Under the pieces are notes generated by a model. It made no database searches. It was given only the letters and a program-made list of their open reading frames with translations, and was not told the DNA's origin. The translations under genes and the position numbers were made by a program. 64,000 bases of DNA, from the NCBI RefSeq assembly GCF_016862175.1, contig NZ_BOML01000052.1:62001-126000 (forward strand), written 5' to 3'. Source of the stretch: Paractinoplanes durhamensis (GTDB lineage: Bacteria > Actinomycetota > Actinomycetes > Mycobacteriales > Micromonosporaceae). This document shows positions 15,926 to 24,203 of this stretch, in pieces. Position 1 is the stretch's first letter, and each line of letters starts with the position of its first letter.

Positions 15926-17208
15926 TGACGACGTTTCACCGGCTGCCCGCGGATCTGCTCGGCGGGCTGGCCGCGAGCAGCGGTGGCGTGGCCTCGTCCG
16001 AGGCGCTCGCCGACGCGCAGCTCAGCAAGCAACTGCTGCTGATCGCCGACCTGCTACGGAGATGGCCCGGCCCGGCCGCCGAGCGCGACCATGTCGTCGC
16101 TCTGCTGGAGGCTGCACGGCGGGCCGCACCGGCCGCGGCCGCGCGGGTCCTGGGTTCGCCCGAGGTCGGGGCGTGGATCGCCATCGTGAGCCGGGCACTC
16201 GAGCAGGGCCGGGCCGAGCGCGCCGACCTGCTGCATATCGGCGCGGTGGCGGCGGCCGCCTGCGCGGCCGCGGGCGTCGACGCCGAGACCGAGGCACCCG
16301 TCCGGGACGGCGCCGTAGCCCTGCCCGGGATCGGCCGGCTGACCGTCGGCGAGGCTTCGTCCGCACGCGTCACCGTCGCGGCCGGCAACCTGATCGTCGA
16401 CGCCGGTCATGGCCCGATCGCGATCGGCGAGCTCGGGAATGACGAACGCTGGCAACCACTGCGACTGCTGCGGGCCGGGGACGGCGGGCTTCGAGCCGTG
16501 CTGGCGCTCGACGATGTGGACCCGTACCGGCACGGATATCACGCACCACCCGCGCCGCGGCTGTCCCCGGCCGAATTCCTGCGCTGGCAGGATCTGTTCA
16601 CCGAGGCCTGGCAGTTGCTCGCCGAGCATGTCCCGGATCGAGCCGCCGAGGTCGCGGCCGGGCTGCGTGCTCTCGTGCCGTTGCAGCCGGACGGCCATTC
16701 GTCCCGCAGCGCGACCATCCGTCACCTGTACGGGGTTTTCGGGCTGACCCTGCCGCCGACCGCCGCCGACTTCGCCGTGACCCTGGTCCACGAGTACCAG
16801 CATGCCAAGCTCAGCGCCGTCCTCAATCTCGTGCAGCTGAGCGATCCGGCTGACGAACGGCGATACTTCGCACCCTGGCGCACCGATCCGCGACCGCTGG
16901 CCGGCCTGCTCCAGGGCGTCTACGCCTTCGCCGGTGTCGCCGACACCTGGCGCGCGCTCCGCGGAGCGGACGGGGTGGCCGACGCGGCCGAACAGGAGTT
17001 CGCCGACGCACGGCTGCACGTGGATCGCAGTCTCGCGACGCTGGAGTCGTCGGACGCCCTGACGCCGACCGGCCGGCAGTTCGCGACCCGGCTGCGTCAG
17101 TTCACCGACGGGCTGCTCGCGGAGCCGGTGTCCGACGCCGCGGCACGCCGGGCCCAACGGCACCACGACGACATCCATCAGCGATGGCTGGCCGCGAACA
17201 CCGCCTGA
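15922..17208 (+). CDS. HExxH-motif peptide-modification protein (putative peptide beta-hydroxylase)
   Basis: This 428-residue protein starts at ATG 15922, overlapping the fxsB stop; a second ATG follows at once (15925). It carries HEYQH (H290, E291, H294) in TLVHEYQHAKLSAVLNLVQL, the signature of the HExxH family found in RiPP loci. Some members are now described as iron/2-oxoglutarate peptide beta-hydroxylases. The motif is intact, unlike the inactive C-terminal extensions of some fused FxsB proteins. The N-terminal third is Ala/Leu-rich and helical. It probably acts on the same precursor as FxsB. The stop is 15 bp from the convergent NB-ARC/TPR gene. Confidence 0.8.
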   Translation: MMTTFHRLPADLLGGLAASSGGVASSEALADAQLSKQLLLIADLLRRWPGPAAERDHVVALLEAARRAAPAAAARVLGSPEVGAWIAIVSRALEQGRAERADLLHIGAVAAAACAAAGVDAETEAPVRDGAVALPGIGRLTVGEASSARVTVAAGNLIVDAGHGPIAIGELGNDERWQPLRLLRAGDGGLRAVLALDDVDPYRHGYHAPPAPRLSPAEFLRWQDLFTEAWQLLAEHVPDRAAEVAAGLRALVPLQPDGHSSRSATIRHLYGVFGLTLPPTAADFAVTLVHEYQHAKLSAVLNLVQLSDPADERRYFAPWRTDPRPLAGLLQGVYAFAGVADTWRALRGADGVADAAEQEFADARLHVDRSLATLESSDALTPTGRQFATRLRQFTDGLLAEPVSDAAARRAQRHHDDIHQRWLAANTA

Positions 17209-17223
17209 TCCGGTAACTCCCGC

Positions 17224-20200
17224 TCAGGTGGGCGGCGACTCGATGTCGCCCTCGAGTCGCTCGCCGCGTTCCGCGGCCACGACCTCGGGGTGAGCGGCGC
17301 CGAGAACCTGGCGTAGGCCCGTCAGCGCATCCCGCCGTATCGACTCCGCTTCGTCGGCCGCCCCGTTCGCTTGCAGGTCGTACGCGAGATTGATGGCTCG
17401 GGCGAGCAGGTAGGGGTGTTCGCCGTTGTCCCGCGCCTCGTGCCGGCCGCCCGACACCGTCCGGCTGCGCTCCAGCATCTCGGTCGAGAGGGCTCGCGCC
17501 TCGATCCCATCGCCACGCAACGCGTGATCGGTGGCGAGCGACGTGCCGGCACAGAGCGTGTAGGGGTGTTCCGCACCGAGGACGTCGGTCAGCCGTTCGT
17601 AGGCCTGGGTATCGAGCTCCTGCGCGGTGAGGTGATCGCCGGCGGCTCGCCGGGCCACCGCCTCGTTGACGACCGCGACCAGGGTGAGCGGGTGGTCGTC
17701 GCCGAAGAAATCGAGATAGCGCTGCTTGGCGCTGGTGAGGTGTTCCAGTGCTCCCGCCACATCACCCAGCTGCCGCAGCGTATTGCCGAAGCTGCACAGG
17801 ACCGCGACGGTGTACTCGTGGTTCGGGCCGAACCGGAGCTGCGACTGCTCCAGGTTCTCGCTCAGCACATCGCGGGCCTCCCGCAGGCGGCCGGCCTTGC
17901 GCAGCGTGATGCCGTAGGTGCGGCCGGACAACAGCACCAGCCGGTGGCCGCTGCTGCGCTGGTCGATCAGTGACCCGCGCCAGCCCTCCAGCACCGCCAG
18001 ACCCGCCTGGTAGGCACCCAGTCCGTAGTAGTTGCGGGCAACGTTCATGTACGCCTCGAGCGCGCCGAAGCTGGTGACGAGCGGGCTGACTCGCTCCCAG
18101 TAGTCGACCGTCGCCTGGTCCAGCTGCGCCGCCTCGGTGAATTCGCCGACCATGCGGTGGGCGACCGCCAGGTTCGACTGGGCGCGCAGGACATAGGGTT
18201 CCTGCCGCTCGAACACCTGCCGGTGCCGGTCGAGCGCCTCCCGGGCGAAGGCCAGTGAATCCTTGTACTCGCCGCGGATCCGCATGGCCGCGCCGAGTTG
18301 GTTGGTGAGCACCAGGGTGGACTTGGCGGTTTCCCCGAGGTGCTCGAGCATCAGGGCGTACGTGTCGTTGGTGAGTTGATCGGCCGGAGCGCTCTCGCCC
18401 AGAGCACGCATGGCGTTGGCGATATGGGCCCGGGCCTGCAGCGTGAGTTCGCCGTTGGCACCGAGCTTCGGGTAGGGCCCCTCGCCCTGCCACTGCTTGA
18501 CCGCCTCCTCCGCGATGCGGCGGCTGTTCTCGTAGTCGCCCATGTTGTAGAGGTAGCGGACGTGGTCGAGAACCACCGATCTCGCTTCGATGCGCTCGGC
18601 CCGGATCATGTCGGCGGACTCCAGATGTGCGCCGATCTCGCGCTGCCGGTCCAGGTCGGCGCGTTCGACCTTCTCGTCCGGGTCCCCGGGGTCGGCTTCG
18701 GCCAGGAGGTTCTGCACACTCCGCAGGATCTCCGCAGCGTGCTGCTCCTCCAGCGCGTCCCGGAGCACGCCCTGGACGAGGCGGTGCACCTGCAGGCGTT
18801 GCGCGTTGTCCACCTTGACCAGGCCGTACTGGTTGAGATCCCGGACCGCTCGGTTGATCTTGATCGGATCGCCGAGCAGGGCACGCAGCGGCTGCAGCAC
18901 CTCCGCGTCCCGGCCGTACCGCAGCAGCGACACGGGAACCGGCTCACCACCGAGGAACGCGAAGAGCTCCAGCAGCTGAGCGGTGGCCGGCGCGTCGGTG
19001 CGCAGCTTCTCGATCGCCAGGGTCACGAACGCGACGACGGAATCGGGGTAGCCGACCGGCTTTCCCTCCGACAGCAACTCCTTCTGATGCTGCTCCAGCA
19101 GCTCGATGTACTGCTTGACCGGCATCTTCGTCAGCAGGTGCCAGGCAGCCGCCTGTTCGAGGGCGAGGGGCAGGTCGCTGAGGCGGGCGGCCAGCTTGAA
19201 CGCGTCGTCGGTACTGATGCTGTTGTCGGTGCGCCGCCGCAGCAGGTCGATGCTCTCGGACCGCTCGAAGACGTCGACCTCGATCGACAGGCCGATGCCG
19301 GCCCATTCCTTGTTTCGGGTGGTGACGATGAGGTCCCCGCCGGTGGAGGGGAGGTAGTCACTGATCGAGTCGAGGTCGTTCGCGTTGTCGTAGACCAGCA
19401 GCCACTTGAGTGCCCCGGCGGCCAGCGCGTCGAGCACCAGCCGGGCGGTCTGCTTCGCGTTCTCGTCGGGACGGATGCCGAGTTGCCCGGCGAGCTGCTC
19501 CAGCGATGCGAGCACACCCGACGCCGCGTCGGCGGGAACCCACCAGACCAGGTCGTAGTCCTCGAGATGGCGGTACACATATTCGAGTACGAGCTGGGTC
19601 TTGCCGACACCACCCATGCCGTGGACGGCGTGCGGGAGGACGGCTGCCCTGTTCCCGGACGCGAGAGTGTCGCCGAGCAGGTCGAGAAGCGTGGTCCGGC
19701 CGGTGAAGTTGTGGTTCTGCAGCGGCACGCCGCCGCGGATCGCGCGGCCGCCACCGCGACGCTGACGCGGCCCGGAAGACTGCTCGCCGCCCCACCGGCC
19801 GAGCCGCAACGCATCGAACCTCGCCTTGGACACACCGAGGCCACCGGCGACACTGGACGCCCAGTACCGAAGACCGCTGCCCGGGGCGCCGTCGAGCGGA
19901 CCGCCCAGGCGCATCACGAACCCGAGCAGGGGTGGCAGCCCTTCGACGGACGGCGGCTGCTGTTCCATCACCTTGAGGACGGCCTGCCAGTCCTGCCAGA
20001 TGCCGAAGTCTTTGAGCTCCGGCACCTCCGACAACTCGCCGAGCGCGCCGAAGACCGCGGCGCTGCCGACGTTGCCGAGCATCCGGCACAACTCGCGCCG
20101 GTCCGGTTCGGACAGCAGAAGTGGACCGCGAATCTCCCTGGCCTGATCAAGGGCGCGCAGGACCGCCGGCCCTCGATATCGATCAGCGACTATGCCGACG

Positions 20201-20421
20201 AAGACCTCCAGGCCGCCGCTGAGCATGTCGAATATGTCGACCAACGATCTGAGGTCGGCGCGCGCGTCCGGTGAACGACGCGTCGTATAACGGCGTCGAA
20301 GAACGATCTCGGCCTCGTCGACCAGCTGATCGCGAACATCACCGTCCGACAACGCAGCGACTTCCAGTAACGTTTCGACCAGAGCGTCAAGGGGACTGTC
20401 TGCAATCGCGGTTTCCGACAC
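17224..20421 (-). CDS. FxSxx-system NB-ARC/TPR protein with N-terminal effector-associated-like domain
   Basis: This 1065-residue protein is on the minus strand, starting at ATG 20421. Residues 8-100 (LDALVETLLEVAALSDGDVR, then RSPDARADLRSLVDIF) resemble effector-associated adaptor domains. A second helical block lies at 105-180. The NB-ARC part has P-loop GMGGVGKT (268-275), Walker B-like WLLVYDNAND, VTTRN and LPLALEQAAAW. About 500 residues of TPR repeats follow, with FGPNHEYT- and LGAEHPYT-type cores. It converges on the fxs operon with a 15-bp gap and is the second NB-ARC/TPR gene of the cassette. Unlike the first it has an adaptor-like rather than HTH-like N-terminus, so the two are probably not redundant. 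Confidence 0.85.
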   Translation of the reverse strand: MSETAIADSPLDALVETLLEVAALSDGDVRDQLVDEAEIVLRRRYTTRRSPDARADLRSLVDIFDMLSGGLEVFVGIVADRYRGPAVLRALDQAREIRGPLLLSEPDRRELCRMLGNVGSAAVFGALGELSEVPELKDFGIWQDWQAVLKVMEQQPPSVEGLPPLLGFVMRLGGPLDGAPGSGLRYWASSVAGGLGVSKARFDALRLGRWGGEQSSGPRQRRGGGRAIRGGVPLQNHNFTGRTTLLDLLGDTLASGNRAAVLPHAVHGMGGVGKTQLVLEYVYRHLEDYDLVWWVPADAASGVLASLEQLAGQLGIRPDENAKQTARLVLDALAAGALKWLLVYDNANDLDSISDYLPSTGGDLIVTTRNKEWAGIGLSIEVDVFERSESIDLLRRRTDNSISTDDAFKLAARLSDLPLALEQAAAWHLLTKMPVKQYIELLEQHQKELLSEGKPVGYPDSVVAFVTLAIEKLRTDAPATAQLLELFAFLGGEPVPVSLLRYGRDAEVLQPLRALLGDPIKINRAVRDLNQYGLVKVDNAQRLQVHRLVQGVLRDALEEQHAAEILRSVQNLLAEADPGDPDEKVERADLDRQREIGAHLESADMIRAERIEARSVVLDHVRYLYNMGDYENSRRIAEEAVKQWQGEGPYPKLGANGELTLQARAHIANAMRALGESAPADQLTNDTYALMLEHLGETAKSTLVLTNQLGAAMRIRGEYKDSLAFAREALDRHRQVFERQEPYVLRAQSNLAVAHRMVGEFTEAAQLDQATVDYWERVSPLVTSFGALEAYMNVARNYYGLGAYQAGLAVLEGWRGSLIDQRSSGHRLVLLSGRTYGITLRKAGRLREARDVLSENLEQSQLRFGPNHEYTVAVLCSFGNTLRQLGDVAGALEHLTSAKQRYLDFFGDDHPLTLVAVVNEAVARRAAGDHLTAQELDTQAYERLTDVLGAEHPYTLCAGTSLATDHALRGDGIEARALSTEMLERSRTVSGGRHEARDNGEHPYLLARAINLAYDLQANGAADEAESIRRDALTGLRQVLGAAHPEVVAAERGERLEGDIESPPT

Positions 20422-20618
20422 GGATTCTCATTTCCGACGCGATCCCAACGTATGACCGGATCGTAACGGATTTCTCCGCCGCACGTGACTGCCCGTATCG
20501 GTGGTGCCGCCCGGTTGGCACAGACCGGTTTTCCCGCCGGGCGCAATCCGGGCGGATGACCGTGGTGAGCGACCGGACCGCGACAACGCCGCGGCCGGCC
20601 GAAGTTAAGATCTCCCGG

Positions 20619-20921
20619 ATGAGTAACCCGTTGCGCTCACTGCGGTGGTACGCCGGTCTTGCCGTGCTGTTCTTCGGCGTTCTTCCGGCGGTGATGGTGA
20701 CCCTGCTGGTGATCGGCGGCGACACCCCCGGCAAGGTCGGCCTGCTGCTGATCGGTGGCATTCCGCTGGTGCTGGCCGCGCTGGTCAGCGTGGCCCGGGG
20801 CATGGTCGGGGCCGACCCGGAGGAGGCCTCCCGGCGGCTCTACCTGGGCATGGCCCTGACCGCCGGAGCGGACGTGCTGCTGCTCGGCGGCAACGCCCTG
20901 ATCCGGATGGCCGCGGAGTAA
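20619..20921 (+). CDS. Small three-helix membrane protein
   Basis: This 100-residue protein starts at ATG 20619. Three hydrophobic segments are visible: about 10-32 (YAGLAVLFFGVLPAVMVTLLVI), 37-55 (VGLLLIGGIPLVLAALVSV) and 75-92 (LGMALTAGADVLLLGG). The loop GMVGADPEEASRRL is polar. I know no function. It ends 7 bp before the convergent nitroreductase gene. Confidence 0.7.
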   Translation: MSNPLRSLRWYAGLAVLFFGVLPAVMVTLLVIGGDTPGKVGLLLIGGIPLVLAALVSVARGMVGADPEEASRRLYLGMALTAGADVLLLGGNALIRMAAE

Positions 20922-20928
20922 CCGCCGG

Positions 20929-21900
20929 TCAGGACGAAGCTTCCTCGATGACCTGGTCGAGCGGCAGCCGCGGGGTCTTCGCCGGCTTGGCGCTCGCGCT
21001 GTCCAGCAGGCCGAGCCGGACCACCAGGTAGGGCGCGCCCAGGTCGCCGATGATGCGGCGCAGCTCGTGCCGGGTGTAGGGCACCTCGATCGGGCCGCTG
21101 ATCGGCAGCAGGCCGGCGTTGTGCTCGGTGGCGGTCAGCCACAGCGCGTTGAGCGCCTCCCCCGCCTGCAGCCACTCGTGCCGCTCGTCGCCGGTGCCGT
21201 AGAGGACCGCGTACGTCGCCGCGGTGTCGTGGCCCTCGCCGGCCGCCAGGGTGCCGGTGCGGCCGAAGTCGCGTTCGGCGACCGTGGTCAGCGGCAGGCC
21301 GGCCGGCAGGTTGGCATCGGGAATGCCGGTGCCGTCGCTGCGCTCGCCGCCGACCCAGGCGGCGGTCTCCTGCTGCAGGCGCTCGTCGGAGGTCTCGGTC
21401 TTCTGCGCCCGCTCGACGATCACCGCGAGGTCGATGACCTGGTCGTGGCCGATCAGGTGCAGCCGGGCACCCTCGCTCTCGGTGGCGGCGACCAGGGCGT
21501 CGAGCACCGGCGTGCCGAGCCGGGTCTCGCTGACCGTACGGCGGTCGGTGTGCCGGGCCTTGAGCTGCTCGAACCGCTCGACCGCGGCCGGCTCGGGGGC
21601 GGCCTGCTCGTCGAGGTGCAGCACCGCCAGCGGGGTGCCGGCCGGGCGCTCGACGCGGACCCGCCAGCCCGCCGCGGCCAGCGCGACCCGGGCGTGGTGC
21701 AGGGCGGCGCCGCAGCTGAGCAGCAGCATGTGGGCGTCCGGGTCCTGGACCGTCAACTGGCGGTCGGTGACCGCGTGCAGCTCGAGCCGGTCCGGGTGGA
21801 CGGTCCACTTCCACGGCTGGGTGTTGTGGATCGAGGGGGCATACCGCGCGGCCTCGGCGGCCTCCCGAAGGGCCTGACGGCGGTCGGCGTCGACGGTCAT
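20929..21900 (-). CDS. Acg-like nitroreductase family protein
   Basis: This 323-residue protein starts at ATG 21900 behind GGGGAGA. It has the Acg-family opening APSIHNTQPWKW (FMN-binding nitroreductase pattern with SxxNxQPW) and the conserved SCGAALHHARVALAAAGW. RHTDRRTVSETRL and a C-terminal half with GEALNALWLTATEHN follow. The family comprises internally duplicated nitroreductase folds, often flavin-sequestering and induced in dormancy (Mycobacterium tuberculosis Acg/Rv2032). A paralogue is divergently transcribed 196 bp away and a DosR-like box sits between them. Confidence 0.85.
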   Translation of the reverse strand: MTVDADRRQALREAAEAARYAPSIHNTQPWKWTVHPDRLELHAVTDRQLTVQDPDAHMLLLSCGAALHHARVALAAAGWRVRVERPAGTPLAVLHLDEQAAPEPAAVERFEQLKARHTDRRTVSETRLGTPVLDALVAATESEGARLHLIGHDQVIDLAVIVERAQKTETSDERLQQETAAWVGGERSDGTGIPDANLPAGLPLTTVAERDFGRTGTLAAGEGHDTAATYAVLYGTGDERHEWLQAGEALNALWLTATEHNAGLLPISGPIEVPYTRHELRRIIGDLGAPYLVVRLGLLDSASAKPAKTPRLPLDQVIEEASS

Positions 21901-22047
21901 GGCGTTTCTCCCCTGCTCAGTGCGCGCGCAGCCTGAAGAGGCCACCGGTTGCAGAGCCGGCGACCTCGGTGAGGCACCACAACGATCTAACCAGGCTCCG
22001 GCCGTCGTCGCACACGTTCGCCACAGTTGCGCCGGGCACACCACGGC

Positions 22048-22062
22048 GGGACCTCCGGCCCT
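22048..22062. promoter_or_regulatory. DosR/DevR-like box
   Basis: GGGACCTCCGGCCCT resembles the dormancy-regulator box (GGGAC-y-t-n-n-G-k-CCC pattern). It lies between two Acg-like genes, the family classically controlled by DosR, and 34 bp before the start of the plus-strand gene. That distance would suit a leaderless or very short-leader transcript. No dosR/dosS pair is in the window. Confidence 0.45.
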
Positions 22063-22096
22063 GCCCCGGCCGGTCCGGACCTGTGAACGTGGGGTC

Positions 22097-23095
22097 ATGA
22101 ACGCGTCCGTCCATCTGCTCCCCCACTCCGAGGCACGTGCCGCGCTGGAGGCCGCCGCCCGGGCGTCGCTGCGCGCCCCGTCGGTGTTCAACACCCAGCC
22201 CTGGGCGTGGCGTATCAGCGGCCAGGTCATGGAACTCTCGGCCGACCCGGCACGGCGACTGGCGGTGACCGACGCGACCGGCCGGCTGATGCGGATCAGC
22301 TGCGGTGCCGCGCTGCACCACGCCCGGGTCGCGCTGGCCGCGGCCGGCTGGAGCGCCGGCGTGGAGCGGATGCCGGACGCCCGGCGCCCGGACCTGCTCG
22401 CCCGCATCCGGGTGACCGGCCTCGCCGAGCCGGACATGGCCGCGATACGGCTGGCCGAGGCGATCATCCGGCGGCGCACCGACCGGCGGGCGTACGGCGA
22501 TCGCCGCATCCCGCCGAAGACGTTCGCCCGCCTGGCCGAGCTGGCCGAGGCCGAGGGCGTACGCCTGCATCTGGTCCCGGAGGAGCGGGTGCCGGAGCTG
22601 GCGGTGGCCGTCGACGAGGCCGCCGACGTGGAGTATTTCAACCCGGCCTTCCGCAGCGAGCTGAGCCGCTGGACGCATCGTCCGGCGTGGACCGGCGACG
22701 GTGTCCCGCCGTCCACCGTGGTGCAGCCGACGATGCGCCGGGTCCCGGCCCGTAACTTCCTGCCCGGCGGCACGGCCGGCCTGGCGGCGGGTTCCGGCGG
22801 GGACGAGGGGGGCGCGTACGTCATCCTCTCCGGCCCCGGCGATCAGCCCCTGCACCTGCTGCGCGGCGGGGAGGCGTTGTCCGCGGTGCTGCTGCACGCC
22901 ACCGCCGAGGGCATCGCGACCGCCCCGATCAGCGAGGCGGTCGAGGTGTCCTGGCCGCACCGGCTGCTGCGCCGCCTCCTGCCGTGGCCCGGCGACCCCT
23001 ACCTGATCCTCCGGCTGGGCTACCCCGACTCCGACGAGGCGCCACCGCCGTCGCCTCGTCGGCCCGCCCGGGAAACCGTCCAGATCGTGGAGTGA
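22097..23095 (+). CDS. Acg-like nitroreductase family protein (paralogue)
   Basis: This 332-residue protein starts at ATG 22097. It shares APSVFNTQPWAW, SCGAALHHARVALAAAGW, RRRTDRRAYGDRRIPP and GEALSAVLLHATAEG with the divergent gene at 20929-21900, so the two are paralogues. The C-terminal tail (about 25 residues, Pro/Arg-rich) is extra. It probably binds a flavin; the substrate is unknown. The DosR-like box upstream suggests induction under hypoxia or nitric oxide. Confidence 0.85.
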   Translation: MNASVHLLPHSEARAALEAAARASLRAPSVFNTQPWAWRISGQVMELSADPARRLAVTDATGRLMRISCGAALHHARVALAAAGWSAGVERMPDARRPDLLARIRVTGLAEPDMAAIRLAEAIIRRRTDRRAYGDRRIPPKTFARLAELAEAEGVRLHLVPEERVPELAVAVDEAADVEYFNPAFRSELSRWTHRPAWTGDGVPPSTVVQPTMRRVPARNFLPGGTAGLAAGSGGDEGGAYVILSGPGDQPLHLLRGGEALSAVLLHATAEGIATAPISEAVEVSWPHRLLRRLLPWPGDPYLILRLGYPDSDEAPPPSPRRPARETVQIVE

Positions 23096-23102
23096 AAGAG
23101 GG

Positions 23103-24131
23103 TCAGCCGAACTCGACCGGTGGCGCGTTGTGCGGGGTGATCACCTGCACGGCCGACGGATTGGTGCGGACCGGGCCGGGCAGCACGCCCTGCGCCTGCA
23201 TGATGGCGTGGCAGGCCCGGCGCAGGTCGGTGCGAAGGTCGTGGTGCAGCACCGCGGACAGTTTCCGCTCGCGCAGCAGCGCGGTGTTCTCGCCGTCGAG
23301 GTCGTGCGCGACGAAGACCTCGTAGGGCCGGCTCAGCTCGGCGAATGCGTCGACCACCGCGGTGTTGCCGCCGGCCCCGGCGTAGAGCGAGTAGATCGCC
23401 CGCACCGCCCGGTTGCCGGCCAGCAGGTCGCGGATGCCGGCGGCGACCGCGTCGGCCCGGTCCTCGGCGTCGACCACCTCGTGCAGGCGGCGGGCCGGGC
23501 CGGCCGCGGCCAGCTCGGCGCGGAAGCCGGCCTCCCGCTCGTCCTCGCCCCGGAACGACCCGCGTCCGCGCACCACGAGGACCTCGCCGGAGCGGTCGCC
23601 CAGCCAGCGCTGGATCAGGTAGGCGGCGGTGGCGCCGGCCGCCCGGTTGTCGAGGCCGACGTAGGTGATGCGCGGGCTGGCGGGCAGGTCGGTCACGCAG
23701 GTGACCAGGGGTGCGGCGAGCCGGCCGGCGGCGGCGACGATGTCGGGTACGTCGGGGGCCTTCAGGATCACCCCGTGCGAGCGGGCGCCGACCCGGTCGA
23801 GGACCGCCACCACGTCCGCGGTCGACGGCGAGTCGAGCAGGTGGAAGCGGGCCCGGATCACGGCCGGGCGCAACCCCGGCAGCTCCGCCTCGAGGGCGGC
23901 CCGGATGGCGGCGGAGAACCGCGGCGGCGCCTGCACGACCACGTCGATCATGAAGGTACGCCCGGCCAGCCGCACCTGGGTCCGCTGCCGGTCGAGGTCG
24001 GCGATCGCCGCCTGGACCTCGCGGATCGTGCTGTCCCGGACCCCGGCGCGGCCGTGCAGCACCCGGTCCACGGTGGCCTCGCTGAGTCCGGCCTGGGCGG
24101 CGATCTCGCGGATCCGGAAGGGGTGCTTCAC
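23103..24131 (-). CDS. LacI-family transcriptional regulator
   Basis: This 342-residue protein starts at GTG 24131. The first 55 residues are a LacI-type DNA-binding domain with a variant turn (IREIAAQAGLSEATVDRVLHGRAGVRDSTIREV). The rest is a periplasmic-binding-protein-like sensor (VLVVRGRGSFRGEDEREAGF, YEVFVAHDLDGENTALL). This subtype usually senses sugars or sugar alcohols. It is divergent from the phytanoyl-CoA-dioxygenase-like gene, with a short dyad operator between, so that gene is its likely target. Confidence 0.85.
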   Translation of the reverse strand: MKHPFRIREIAAQAGLSEATVDRVLHGRAGVRDSTIREVQAAIADLDRQRTQVRLAGRTFMIDVVVQAPPRFSAAIRAALEAELPGLRPAVIRARFHLLDSPSTADVVAVLDRVGARSHGVILKAPDVPDIVAAAGRLAAPLVTCVTDLPASPRITYVGLDNRAAGATAAYLIQRWLGDRSGEVLVVRGRGSFRGEDEREAGFRAELAAAGPARRLHEVVDAEDRADAVAAGIRDLLAGNRAVRAIYSLYAGAGGNTAVVDAFAELSRPYEVFVAHDLDGENTALLRERKLSAVLHHDLRTDLRRACHAIMQAQGVLPGPVRTNPSAVQVITPHNAPPVEFG

Positions 24132-24151
24132 CCGTACACCATGATGGTCTT

Positions 24152-24166
24152 TTGAGGGTTTCTCAA
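24152..24166. promoter_or_regulatory. Dyad between LacI regulator and dioxygenase, candidate operator
   Basis: TTGAG-GGTTT-CTCAA is a perfect 5-bp dyad in the 72-bp divergent gap, inside the longer near-repeat TTTGAGGGTTTCTCAAGGG. It is the only dyad in the gap and fits control of both genes by the adjacent LacI-type protein. Confidence 0.5.
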
Positions 24167-24203
24167 GGGTCTTCGATGCGTCGGGGTGACCTAGCGTGAC
24201 GGC

